A stretch of 64,000 nucleotides of DNA from a bacterium. Lineage in GTDB: Bacteria > Krumholzibacteriota > Krumholzibacteriia > LZORAL124-64-63. A program made the translations under genes and the position numbers. The stretch spans positions 806,001 to 870,000 of the forward strand of contig JADJQR010000001.1 of assembly GCA_016712675.1 (NCBI GenBank), read 5' to 3'. Each line of letters starts with the position of its first letter. Positions within the stretch are counted from its first letter, which is position 1. The notes under the pieces were generated by a model. It saw only the letters and a list, made by a program, of their open reading frames with translations, was not told where the DNA came from and made no database searches. Positions 41,311-49,756 of this stretch are shown piece after piece.

Positions 41311-41607
41311 ATGAACCTCGCGAAGGTCCTTGGCCGCGTGGTGGCCACGCGCAAGGAGGAGAGCCTCGACGGGCTCAAGCTCCTGGTGCTGGGCATCGCC
41401 GGGCCCGACGGCAAGCTCTCCGGCGGCAGCGTGGTGGCGGTCGACGCGGTGGGCGCCGGCGAGGGCGAGTACGTGCTCTACGCCAGCGGCTCGTCGGCGC
41501 GGCAGACCGCGGTGACGGACAAGCGACCGGTCGACGCCGTGGTGATGGCCATCGTCGACAGCTGGGACATCGAGGGTGAAGAGAAGTACCGGAAGGGCGA
41601 CGGCTGA
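41311..41607 (+). CDS. Pentameric shell vertex protein (BMC-P, EutN/CcmL family), copy 1
   Basis: The 98-residue protein has the EutN/CcmL pattern: [60 protein letters not shown]. Pentamers cap the shell vertices. It begins six bases after the BMC-H stop and its stop overlaps the dehydrogenase start (TGATGA). Confidence 0.93.
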   Translation: MNLAKVLGRVVATRKEESLDGLKLLVLGIAGPDGKLSGGSVVAVDAVGAGEGEYVLYASGSSARQTAVTDKRPVDAVVMAIVDSWDIEGEEKYRKGDG

Positions 41608-43061
41608 TGACGCGGCTGACGGACCAGCAGGTCGCGTCGATCGCCCGCGAGCTGGCGGGACGGTTGGGCAGGGGAACCTTGCCCGTGCCGGCAGTGCCGC
41701 TGCCGGTGCGCCCGGTCACGTCGCTGCCGCTCGGCGGCGACGGCGTCTTCGAGACGCTGGACCAGTGCGTGGCCGCGGCGCGGCGCGCCTTCGAGGAACT
41801 GCAGCAGATGACGCTGGCCAAGCGCGAGGAGATCATCGCCGCCTACCGGGCGGCGATGCGCGCGCAGGGGGCCGACCTGGCGCGGCAGGCCTGGCAGGAA
41901 ACGGGCCTGGGGCGCCCCGAGGACAAGGTCGTCAAGAACCGGCTGGTCACGGACAGGACACCGGGCACGGAAGCCCTCAAGCCGGACGCCACTTCGGGAG
42001 ATCACGGACTGACGCTCACGGAGTGGGCCCCCTTCGGCGTGATCGGCGCCATCACGCCGACCACCAACCCCACCTCGACGATCATCTGCAACACCATCGG
42101 CATGGTGGCCGCGGGCAACGCCGTGGTGTTCAACGCGCACCCGTCGGCGCGTCGCTGCTCGCTGGCCACGGTGCGGGCGCTGAACGCGGCCGCGGCGACG
42201 GTCGGCGCGCCGCCCAACCTGGTGACGGCCGTGGCGCTGCCCACCATCGAGACGGCCACCGCGCTGATGCACCACAAGGGCATCAACCTGCTGGTGGTCA
42301 CCGGCGGGCCGGGCGTGGTCAAGGCGGCCATGCAGTCGGGCAAGCGCGCCGTCTGCGCCGGGCCGGGCAATCCGCCGGCGGTGGTCGACGAGACGGCCGA
42401 CCTCGCGAAGGCGGGCCGCGACCTTGTGCACGGCGCCGGCTTCGACAACAACGTCATCTGCGTGGACGAGAAGCAGTGCTTCGTGACGGCGCCCGCGGGC
42501 GACAAGCTGCTGGAGGCGATGCGCGCGGCCGGCGCCTACATCGCCACGCAGGCGGAGATGCGCCGGCTGGAGAAGCACATCTTCAGTGAGATCCGCGGGC
42601 CGCGCACGCACGGCACCATCAACAAGGACCTGGTGGGGAAGAACCCCGAGGTGATCCTGGCCACGATCGGCGTCAAGGTGGGCCCCGAGTGCCGGCTGGT
42701 GGCCTGCGAGGTGCCGGAGGACCACCCGCTGGTCTGGAGTGAACAACTGATGCCCGTGCTGCCGGTCGTGCGCGTGGGCAACGTGGCGCGCGCGATCGAG
42801 CTGGCGAAGGAGAGCGAGCACGGCTTCGGCCACTCGGCCAGCATGCACTCGCGGGACATCGACGCGCTCAGTCGCATGGCCCGCATCATCAACACCAGCA
42901 TCTTCGTCAAGAACGCGCCCATCGTCGCGGGCCTCGGCGCCGGCGGCGAGGGCTTCACCAGCTTCACCATCGCCAGCCCGACCGGCGAGGGGCTGACCAC
43001 CGCGCGCAGCTTCTCGCGCCAGCGGCGGTGCGTGATGGTCGACCACTTCCGGATCGTCTAG
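41607..43061 (+). CDS. CoA-acylating aldehyde dehydrogenase (PduP/EutE type)
   Basis: The 484-residue protein has an N-terminal amphipathic helix ([20 protein letters not shown]) of encapsulation-peptide type. The dehydrogenase follows with [60 protein letters not shown] and the nucleophile Cys near 285 in [12 protein letters not shown]. It would oxidise acetaldehyde to acetyl-CoA with NAD+ and CoA inside the shell. It overlaps the BMC-P stop. No dedicated alcohol dehydrogenase or PduL for cofactor recycling is adjacent. Confidence 0.93.
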   Translation: MTRLTDQQVASIARELAGRLGRGTLPVPAVPLPVRPVTSLPLGGDGVFETLDQCVAAARRAFEELQQMTLAKREEIIAAYRAAMRAQGADLARQAWQETGLGRPEDKVVKNRLVTDRTPGTEALKPDATSGDHGLTLTEWAPFGVIGAITPTTNPTSTIICNTIGMVAAGNAVVFNAHPSARRCSLATVRALNAAAATVGAPPNLVTAVALPTIETATALMHHKGINLLVVTGGPGVVKAAMQSGKRAVCAGPGNPPAVVDETADLAKAGRDLVHGAGFDNNVICVDEKQCFVTAPAGDKLLEAMRAAGAYIATQAEMRRLEKHIFSEIRGPRTHGTINKDLVGKNPEVILATIGVKVGPECRLVACEVPEDHPLVWSEQLMPVLPVVRVGNVARAIELAKESEHGFGHSASMHSRDIDALSRMARIINTSIFVKNAPIVAGLGAGGEGFTSFTIASPTGEGLTTARSFSRQRRCVMVDHFRIV

Positions 43062-43074
43062 GTCCAAGGAGCCC

Positions 43075-43695
43075 ATGCAGCAGGCCCTGGCATTGCTCGA
43101 GTTCAGCGGCGCGGCGGCCGGCATCCTGGCCGTCGACCGCCTGCTGAAGATGGCGCCGGTGGCGATGCTGCGCTGCGGCACGGTGCACCCGGGGCGCTAC
43201 CTGGCGCTGGTCGGGGGCTCGGTGGCCGCGGTCGCCGAGGCGCACGCGACCGCGCGCGCGGTGGGTTGCGACTGCGGCGCGCTGGTGGACGAGGTCTGCC
43301 TGCCGGACCCGCACCCCCAGCTGGTCGCGGCGGTGTGCGACGGCGCGCGCCGCGACGGCACGGGCGAGGCGGTGTGCGTGATCGAGCTGGGCAGCTCGCC
43401 GGGCCTGCTGCGCGCACTGGACGCCGTGCTGAAGGCCGTGCCGGTGGACCTGCTGGAGGCGCGCTTGGCCGACGACCTGGGTGGCCGCGCCCTGGCCGTG
43501 CTGGGCGGCCACCTGCCCGACGTGCAGGAGGCGCTGGAGATGGCGCGCGCGACACGGGGCCCGGCCGCCGAGTGGCTGGGCGGCACGCTGTTGCCGCGCC
43601 TGGACGATACGCTGCGCGACGTGCTGCGCGCCGGCACCTCGTTCGGACCGTGCCGCCTGTTCGAGCCGGCCGGCGCCGAGAAGGTGGAGGGCTAG
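43075..43695 (+). CDS. Tandem-domain microcompartment shell protein (BMC-T), second
   Basis: The 206-residue protein has two BMC domains: QALALLEFSGAAAGILAVDR with pore segment RCGTVHPGRYLALVGGSVAA, and AVCVIELGSSPGLLRALDAV with GGRALAVLGGHLPDVQEALE. It is closer to PduT-like single-layer trimers than the first tandem protein. PduT has a pore Cys that binds an iron-sulfur cluster in a CPG motif; the aligned residue here seems to be His (HPG), so a cluster is less likely, although Cys34 is near. Confidence 0.85.
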   Translation: MQQALALLEFSGAAAGILAVDRLLKMAPVAMLRCGTVHPGRYLALVGGSVAAVAEAHATARAVGCDCGALVDEVCLPDPHPQLVAAVCDGARRDGTGEAVCVIELGSSPGLLRALDAVLKAVPVDLLEARLADDLGGRALAVLGGHLPDVQEALEMARATRGPAAEWLGGTLLPRLDDTLRDVLRAGTSFGPCRLFEPAGAEKVEG

Positions 43696-43698
43696 GCC

Positions 43699-44055
43699 GT
43701 GTTCCTTGGGCGCGTCATCGGCACCCTGGTCGCCGCGGTCGTCACGCCCGGCATGGAGGGCGTGCCGCTGCTGTGGGTGCAGCCGCTGGACAAGCGCCGG
43801 CAGCCCGCGGGCCTGGCGTTCGTCTGCGCCGACGGCACCCGCATGGCCGGCCCGGGCGAGCTGGTGTACTGGGAGGCTTCGCGCGAGGCGGCGCTCACTT
43901 TGGAGCCTTCGTTCGTGCCGGTGGACCACGCGGTGGTAGGGCTGGTCGACGACGTGCAGCTGGACGAGGCGCCGGTGTGTGCGCCGGCGCAAGTCGCGCG
44001 CGGGGCCACGGGCGCGCCCGCCCGCGCGCCGCGCCGCGGCCGGAGGCAGCCATGA
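43699..44055 (+). CDS. Pentameric shell vertex protein (BMC-P), copy 2, with extra C-terminal tail
   Basis: The 118-residue protein starts at a GTG three bases after the tandem shell gene. The EutN/CcmL core is FLGRVIGTLVAAVVTPGMEG, VPLLWVQPL, MAGPGELVYWEASREAAL, VDHAVVGLVDDVQ. After the core a 27-residue Ala/Arg/Pro-rich tail is added, and the dispersed palindrome core lies exactly in this tail. The tail may be an accident of that repeat or a shell-interior anchor. Confidence 0.88.
   Translation: MFLGRVIGTLVAAVVTPGMEGVPLLWVQPLDKRRQPAGLAFVCADGTRMAGPGELVYWEASREAALTLEPSFVPVDHAVVGLVDDVQLDEAPVCAPAQVARGATGAPARAPRRGRRQP
43980..43994. repeat. Dispersed palindrome, copy 4 (inside coding sequence)
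   Basis: The 12-base core TGCGCCGGCGCA at 43980-43991 followed by AGT matches the right arm of the other copies; the left arm is degenerate. It encodes part of the disordered tail of the second BMC-P protein. Confidence 0.5.
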
Positions 44056-44315
44056 TCCTCGCGCGCGTGGCCGGCCGCATCACCTCGACGATCCACCACC
44101 GGTCCCTGGATGGCCGCACGCTGCTGGTGCTCGACAAGCTGGGCGCCGACGGCGCGCCTGCCGGCGGCTACCTCATCGCCGTCGACCAGGTGGGCGCCGG
44201 GCCGGGCCAGGTCGTGCTGGTGCTGGACGAGGGCAACGGCGCGCGGCAGGTGCTGGGCGGCGGCGACCTGGCGATCCGGTCGGTGGTGGTGGGGATCGTC
44301 GACGATATCGGGTGA
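44052..44315 (+). CDS. Pentameric shell vertex protein (BMC-P), copy 3
   Basis: The 87-residue protein is a compact EutN/CcmL domain: ILARVAGRITSTIHHRSLDG, RTLLVLDKL, GGYLIAVDQVGAGPGQVVLV, AIRSVVVGIVDDIG. It overlaps the second BMC-P gene by ATGA and is the last gene of the microcompartment operon. Three distinct vertex proteins in one locus suggest mixed or specialised vertices. Confidence 0.93.
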   Translation: MILARVAGRITSTIHHRSLDGRTLLVLDKLGADGAPAGGYLIAVDQVGAGPGQVVLVLDEGNGARQVLGGGDLAIRSVVVGIVDDIG

Positions 44316-44395
44316 GGGCCCAAGGCGCGCCGGCGCGGTGCGAAACGGCAGAACATGTTACCGGCGCCTCGCTGCACACAGGTGCTTTCCCGAAC

Positions 44396-44467
44396 TGGTT
44401 GACCGGTCAACCATCAGGTGGGGCGCAACGAGGCGTTGCGCGGGCCCGGAATCGTTGACCGGTCAAC
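44396..44467. repeat. Paired TTGACCGGTCAA palindromes, pair A
   Basis: TGGTTGACCGGTCAACCA (44396-44413, perfect 18-bp palindrome) and GTTGACCGGTCAAC (44454-44467) have centres 56 bases apart. GCGCAACG/CGTTGCGC forms a hairpin between them. The pair lies between the end of the microcompartment operon and the stop of the C25 peptidase gene. An equal pair with the same spacing and orientation occurs at 48080. Confidence 0.7.
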
Positions 44468-44514
44468 CACCGGCGGGAATCACGAAGACGAGAGCGTGAC
44501 GGAAGCCCGCCCGC

Positions 44515-47500
44515 TCAGCGCAGCAGGGTCAGCTTCCGCGTGAACTCCCGGCCATCGGCCCGGAGCCGGCAGAAGTACGTGCCCGAGGCCACGGCGCCAC
44601 CGCCCTGATGGTCGCCCTGCCAGGACACTTCGTGCGCGCCCGCCGCCAGGGCGCCCGCCGCCAGCCGCCGCACCAGCCGCCCCTCCAGGTCGTACACGCC
44701 AAGCTCGACCGGGCCTGCCGCTGCCAGCGAGAAGCGGATGGTCGTGCGCGGATTGAACGGGTTGGGGCTGGCGGGCGCGAGCGAAGTCGTCAGGCCCGCC
44801 GGCTGCGGCGCGTCTGCCGGCGCGTCCGGCCGGTTGACCAGCGTCGTGAAGAGGATGGCGCGTCCGGCGGCCAGCGGCGCGGCGCCCGGCGCGGCCCGGT
44901 TCCAGTACGAGTAGAGGACGCCGTCGTCGCGCTCGTGGTCCTGGATGCCGACCGTGGCGTAGCCGTTCAGTTCGTCGACCTGGTTGACCGTGTGGTACTG
45001 AAGGTGGATGTCGCCGTCGCCGGTTTCACCGGCGCGCCAGGCCGGGTCGTAGAGCACGGCCTGGAAGGTCTCGGGCGAGGTGACCAGCTCGTCGTTGTAG
45101 GCGTTGCGCAGGCGGCTCCATTCGATCACGAAGCGGTGCTGCGCCGCGTCGTGCCAGGCAAAGATGCCGCCCTCGCCCGGGGTCTGGCGCAGCTCGTCCC
45201 AGAAGACGGCGACCATGTCGTCGGCGGCGCCGGGGGTGGGGATCTTCCAGTTGCGGTAGTACAGCACCGGCGTGGCGCCGAACGAGAACCATCCGTTCGA
45301 GCACACGCTGACCTTCGTGAACGTACGGCCGTAGTAGCGGAACGGGAACGGAAGGTCGATGACCGCGACGCCGTCGGCATAGAGCGCCGTGTCGGCCAGG
45401 GCCAGGGCCGTGCCGGCTCCGCCGAGCGCGGGGTCGATCTCGACCCAGTCGTAGACCGGGGCTATCGTGTAGCCGGCGTCGAGATCATCGAACGCGTAGT
45501 AGCCCCAGGCGTCGGGTCCGGTCGGGTCGGCGGCGCTGGCGGTCCCGCAGGTGACCGGCACGTCCAGCCGGGCGGTGCCGCCCTCGGCGAACGTGAGGTA
45601 GAGGTCCAGCACGGCAAGGTGGCCGGCAGGGCAGTCCGGCGCGATCGCCAGCGCGAAGGCGCCGGGCGTCGAGCCCGTCGTGGCGCCGGTCGCCGCACCG
45701 GGCAGCGAAGCACTGCCGGCGGCGACCGAGACCCAGCGATCAGTGCTGCGCAGCGAGGCCTCTATGGCAGCGGTCGACCGGTCGCCGTCGTTGGCCAGTT
45801 CGACGGCCAGTGTCGGCGTGCCGCCGGGGACGGTGGCGCCCGCGGTCGCGACGGCCGCCAGCGAGACGCGCGGGCCGGCGATCGGCAGTTCGACCACGCC
45901 CGCGGCGATGCCCGTGGCCTCCGCGCTGGACACGTCCAGCAGCAGCGGTGCCACCGTGCCGCCGGCAGCCGACGCATCGAGGGACACCGCGAACGCGATC
46001 GTCCCTGTGGCGACCTGCCCCGGATCGATATCCATGTAGTAGGCCGTGGGCCTGAGCACCGTGACGCCCGGTGTCGTGCTCCGGCGCAACGCGGCGATCA
46101 CGCGCAGGACCCTGGCGGTGCCGTCGTTGCGCAGCGGGATCGTCAGTTCGACCGTCTCACCCGGTTCGGCGATGCCGTCGCCGTCGCCGTGGCTGAGCCC
46201 GGCGTTGTCATCGTCCACCTCGGCCGTCAGCGGCCGCAGCGCCGCTGCGTGCGTCCCCACCTGGACGCTTCCCAGCCAGGGCCGCAGGTTCGGCCCCGTG
46301 ACTGTCAGCTGCATCGTCCCGGTGGACATTCCGGCCAGGGGCAGCACGGCGCGCCCGTCGGCGCCGGTCACGCCCACCGCCAGCGGGTCGCCGGTGGTGC
46401 GGGCGCAGACGATCGCGCCGGCGACCGGCTGGCCGCCGGCCTTCACGGTGACCGGCAGGGCGTCGGCGCCCGGGTCCAGCACCGCCGGCGCGGTGACCGC
46501 CAGCTCGCGCGGCACGGCCGTCCACAGCGGCGTGGCCGGGTCGCCCATCAGGTTGTTCCACACCGACCAGATGGCGACGGCGTCCGGTTCCACGTCGCCG
46601 TAGTTGGCGTACATATGGAGCTTTCCGCGCGAGAGGGCCGGGCCCAGGCGCGGGTCTCCCGACAGCAGCACATGGTCGATGATGCCCTGGAACATGCTGT
46701 CGTTGTAGCGCGTGTGCGTGCCGGTAGTGGCGGTGCCGATGCTGGCGATGCCCCCGCCGTTCGCCGCGCGCAGGAAGGCCTCGCTGCGGCAGGTCGCGTC
46801 GGTCCAGAAGCTGCCGGTGTCGCAGGTCAGCGCCACCACGAACGGCAGCTTGGGCCCGTTGCTGAGCAGGGCGATGTGGGCCGTCGTCAGGCCGCTCATC
46901 TGCCAGTGGCCGCGGTAGGTGTACAGCGACTTGCCCGCGTTCAGCGACACCAGCTGCTGCGTCACGTAGTTGCCGCCGAAGATGGTGTCGATCGCCGTGA
47001 AGTTCAGGTCCAGCAGGTGCTGCTTGACCCAGCGGCTGGAGTAGATGGTGCTCCAGCCGGACTCCGACACGTCCGCGACAAGGCCCGCGCGCGTGAACCA
47101 CGTGGCGTCGTCGGCAAGCCAGGGATCGCTCTCGTAGGCGACGATCTTGCCCACCACCGTGGCCAGCTGCGCGGCGCTGGTGACCGACAGGCGGCCGATG
47201 TGCACGTCGCCGAGCACGTCGTCGCCATCCAGCTGAGCGTAGTAGTGGTCGCCTTCGCCGTAGAGGCCCGACAACGGCTCACGCCACGTATCGATGTCGA
47301 CGGCGCCGTCGGCATCGCCCACCAGGCACACCATTTCCAGCGGCACCGCGAGCGTGTCGTGGAGCGACTGCAGCCAGGCCTTGATCACGTAGCCGTCGTT
47401 GCCGCCGATCTGGTCCGTGGTGGCGGCCACGACGTGGTAGCCCTGGCGCTGGCGCCAGGCGATGAGCGGGGCCAGCGCGGCCTCGATCTCGGCGCCAGGC

Positions 47501-47796
47501 GGGCTTAGGCAGGCCCAGGTGCCCAAAGGCACGGTCGTCAGCGTGGCCTTGTCGAATCCGGCCACCTCGGCCGCCAGCAGGGCCGCGATGGAGGCCGGCA
47601 CCGCGCGCGCACCGGCCGCGTCCTTGGCAGCCGGCTGCGGTGCGGCGAGCCGCAGCACGCCGTCGCCGCCGGGCGCCAAGCGCACGCCGTCCACCGATCC
47701 GCCGGGAGCGGCGGCCAGCGGCGCGGCGGTCAGCAGGATGGTCGCCCAAAGGGCAGTTGCAATGGCCGGCATGACCGGCATGATCCGCATCACCAT
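44515..47796 (-). CDS. Secreted C25-family (gingipain-type) cysteine peptidase with FlgD-like tail
   Basis: The 1093-residue protein has a signal peptide (MPAIATALWATILLTAAPLA). The C25 domain covers about 90-440: WACLSPPGAEIEAALAPLIA, VCLVGDADGAVDIDTW, DVHIGRLSVTSAAQLATVVG. The catalytic His is in YTYRGHWQ (near 296) and Cys in ALTCDTGSFW (near 324). Ig-like and adhesion modules follow, then CSNGWFSFGATPVLYYRNWK, and the end has SPNPFNPRTTIRFSLAAAGP with a FlgD-like module finishing RKLTLLR. It should be exported and surface-bound. The start at 47796 precedes the signal peptide; frame extension upstream is not needed. It is flanked by paired palindromes on both sides. Confidence 0.9.
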   Translation of the reverse strand: MVMRIMPVMPAIATALWATILLTAAPLAAAPGGSVDGVRLAPGGDGVLRLAAPQPAAKDAAGARAVPASIAALLAAEVAGFDKATLTTVPLGTWACLSPPGAEIEAALAPLIAWRQRQGYHVVAATTDQIGGNDGYVIKAWLQSLHDTLAVPLEMVCLVGDADGAVDIDTWREPLSGLYGEGDHYYAQLDGDDVLGDVHIGRLSVTSAAQLATVVGKIVAYESDPWLADDATWFTRAGLVADVSESGWSTIYSSRWVKQHLLDLNFTAIDTIFGGNYVTQQLVSLNAGKSLYTYRGHWQMSGLTTAHIALLSNGPKLPFVVALTCDTGSFWTDATCRSEAFLRAANGGGIASIGTATTGTHTRYNDSMFQGIIDHVLLSGDPRLGPALSRGKLHMYANYGDVEPDAVAIWSVWNNLMGDPATPLWTAVPRELAVTAPAVLDPGADALPVTVKAGGQPVAGAIVCARTTGDPLAVGVTGADGRAVLPLAGMSTGTMQLTVTGPNLRPWLGSVQVGTHAAALRPLTAEVDDDNAGLSHGDGDGIAEPGETVELTIPLRNDGTARVLRVIAALRRSTTPGVTVLRPTAYYMDIDPGQVATGTIAFAVSLDASAAGGTVAPLLLDVSSAEATGIAAGVVELPIAGPRVSLAAVATAGATVPGGTPTLAVELANDGDRSTAAIEASLRSTDRWVSVAAGSASLPGAATGATTGSTPGAFALAIAPDCPAGHLAVLDLYLTFAEGGTARLDVPVTCGTASAADPTGPDAWGYYAFDDLDAGYTIAPVYDWVEIDPALGGAGTALALADTALYADGVAVIDLPFPFRYYGRTFTKVSVCSNGWFSFGATPVLYYRNWKIPTPGAADDMVAVFWDELRQTPGEGGIFAWHDAAQHRFVIEWSRLRNAYNDELVTSPETFQAVLYDPAWRAGETGDGDIHLQYHTVNQVDELNGYATVGIQDHERDDGVLYSYWNRAAPGAAPLAAGRAILFTTLVNRPDAPADAPQPAGLTTSLAPASPNPFNPRTTIRFSLAAAGPVELGVYDLEGRLVRRLAAGALAAGAHEVSWQGDHQGGGAVASGTYFCRLRADGREFTRKLTLLR

Positions 47797-48079
47797 GTCC
47801 CCATCTGGTTGCCGGGTGTCGGCGGCGCGCGGTCCTGCAGCATCGATCATCGCGCCGAAATATTGATCTATTATAACCTGTTTGGGTTTCAGATGGGGGG
47901 TTAAAATCCGGTAAATGCTCATAATATCTTGTCGTATTGACACTTGATGCGGGTCGGTGCTCCTCTGCGTGAATTTGCCGCAGCATTTGGGAAGGTCGGC
48001 GCCCGCCTTTGGTACGGGCGCCTTCCGCTCGGTAACCTCGTTGGCCGGCCTGCTGTTCACCGCTGCGAGGCTGCCGGTG
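47797..48079. other. Upstream region of the C25 peptidase gene
   Basis: No gene was seen. The part from about 47855 to 47950 is AT-rich, and TATAAT on the minus strand at 47875-47870 is a good -10 box for the peptidase gene, 74 bases before its ATG. No matching -35 box is evident. The right half is ordinary GC-rich sequence leading into the palindrome pair. Confidence 0.45.
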
Positions 48080-48149
48080 GTTGACCGGTCAACTGAAGAG
48101 CACCCGGCAATCGTACCAACGGCGCGCTGGGAATCGTCGACCGGTCAAC
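48080..48149. repeat. Paired TTGACCGGTCAA palindromes, pair B
   Basis: GTTGACCGGTCAAC (48080-48093) and GTCGACCGGTCAAC (48136-48149) have centres 56 bases apart, exactly as in pair A. In both pairs the right-hand copy is preceded by GGAATC. This pair lies 76 bases after the permease stop and about 290 bases upstream of the C25 peptidase gene. Confidence 0.7.
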
Positions 48150-48211
48150 GATCGACCGGAAACGCACACGCGACACAGAGCCGGCGCGGCAAAATGACTA
48201 CGGCCCCCCCT

Positions 48212-48235
48212 GCGGCACCTACCGTCAGGTGCCGC
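48212..48235 (-). terminator. Hairpin across the permease stop codon
   Basis: GCGGCACCT and AGGTGCCGC enclose a six-base loop and include the stop codon of the permease gene at 48225-48227. It probably ends the permease transcript. Confidence 0.55.
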
Positions 48236-49622
48236 CCCCCGCAAGCCGCCCCGGCCTGAACCACCGGTACCAGACCAGTCCGGACGCCGTCAGCACCATG
48301 CCCAGCAGCGAGGGCAGCGGCGCCGTCACCAGCGTCACGATCATGAATGCGACCTGGATCACCAGCACCACCACCAGGGTCACCGGCCAGCCAGGCACGC
48401 GGAAGGGCCGCGCGGCGTGCGGCAGCTTGCGGCGCAGCACCCAGACCGCGACGAAGGTGGAGAGGTTGAAGATCGCGGACGTGAAGGCGAAGAAGTCGAT
48501 CACGGTCTCGTAGGCGCGGCCGGCCAGGCCGGCGACGACCAGCAGGACCGTGGCCCACAGTGCCTGGCCCGCGAGCGCGCCGACCGGCGTGCGCCGGCGC
48601 CCGTCGATACGGCCGAGCGGCGACGGGAACAGGCCGTCGCGCGCCATCGCGTGCCACGTGCGCGCCTTGACCATGACCTGGGCGTTGATGTTGCCGGCGG
48701 TGCTGAGCACGACCGCCACCGCGATGAGTATCGCGCCGCCGCCGCCTAGCGCCGCGTGCATCGCGTCGGCGGCGACCTGCTTCGAGCCGGCCATGCCGGC
48801 CGGGCCCAGCTGCCTCAGGTAGGCCAGGTTGACCAGCAGGTAGATGCCCAGCACCGTGGCGATGCCCCACAGGATGCTGCGCGGCAGGTTGCGCTCGGGG
48901 TCGCGCACCTCTTCGGCCACGTAGGTGGCGCCTTCCCAGCCGCTGAAGGCGAAGAAGGCGTAGCGCATCGCGGCGCCGATGGCGACGACCGTCGCCCAGA
49001 AGCCGCCGACCGAGGCCGCCGTGGCACCGGCCTCCGGGCCGCCGGCGGCGAGCCCCGCTCCGCGCGCCATGAGCAACCCCGCGCCCGCCACCGCCACCAG
49101 CCCGCCCAGCTTCAGCACCGTCAGGACGTTCTGCACCTGGCCGCCGGCGACGACGCCGCGGGCGTTGACCCAGGTGAAGAGCCAGACGCCGGCCACCGCC
49201 AGCGAGGTTTCCAGCCCACGCGGCCAGGCGCCGCCGCCGCTGGCGGTCCACAGCACGGCCGAGTACTGCGCGAAGACCAATGCCACGGCGGCGATGGAGG
49301 CGGTCTCCGACACGAAGAACATCGCCCACCCGCGCAGGAACGCCCACCAAGGCGGGTAGGCCTCCTTCAGGTAGGCGTAGGGACCGCCCGAGCGCGGCAG
49401 CATCGCCACCAGCTCAGCGTAGCACAGCGCGCTGAGCATGGTCATGCCGCCGGCGATCAGCCACACGGCGAAGAACGGGCCAGGCGCCAGGACCAGCGCC
49501 ATGATGGGGCCCGGCGTGCGGAAGATGCCCGAGCCGATGATGCGGCCGACCACCAGCGAGAGGGCTTCGCGCGGGCCAAGGGCGCGCGTGAGCGTCGGCA
49601 GGGGTGTGGCGGGAGAGGTCAA
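48225..49622 (-). CDS. APC-superfamily amino-acid permease
   Basis: The 465-residue protein has about twelve transmembrane segments and the APC opening LSLVVGRIIGSGIFRTPGPI, followed by LSALCYAELVAMLPRSGGPY and AFSGWEGATYVAEEVRDPER. It resembles LAT/SteT-like exchangers and would move amino acids across the inner membrane. The TTG at 49622 is chosen because the helix-start region needs about 15 residues before the first segment; its ribosome site is weak. Substrate is unknown. Confidence 0.88.
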   Translation of the reverse strand: MTSPATPLPTLTRALGPREALSLVVGRIIGSGIFRTPGPIMALVLAPGPFFAVWLIAGGMTMLSALCYAELVAMLPRSGGPYAYLKEAYPPWWAFLRGWAMFFVSETASIAAVALVFAQYSAVLWTASGGGAWPRGLETSLAVAGVWLFTWVNARGVVAGGQVQNVLTVLKLGGLVAVAGAGLLMARGAGLAAGGPEAGATAASVGGFWATVVAIGAAMRYAFFAFSGWEGATYVAEEVRDPERNLPRSILWGIATVLGIYLLVNLAYLRQLGPAGMAGSKQVAADAMHAALGGGGAILIAVAVVLSTAGNINAQVMVKARTWHAMARDGLFPSPLGRIDGRRRTPVGALAGQALWATVLLVVAGLAGRAYETVIDFFAFTSAIFNLSTFVAVWVLRRKLPHAARPFRVPGWPVTLVVVLVIQVAFMIVTLVTAPLPSLLGMVLTASGLVWYRWFRPGRLAGGGT

Positions 49623-49756
49623 GGCTCACCGGGCGTGTCGGGGTGTATGTGCGTGGCCGCGAGCTGCACTCGCGACAGGATACCCTACCATGGTGCCCGC
49701 GCCGTGTGCTACCATCGAGCCCCGACCCACCGCAACCCCGATCGGGAGCGAGCGCC

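Noticed and set aside
43075-43695. Iron-sulfur cluster in the pore of the second tandem shell protein
   Set aside because: The CPG motif of PduT appears as HPG here; although other Cys residues are present, the case is too weak to claim.
48585-48605. Another copy of the dispersed palindrome inside the permease gene (GTGCGCCGGCGC)
   Set aside because: Only the core GC-rich part matches and both outer arms are lost, which is expected by chance in this composition.
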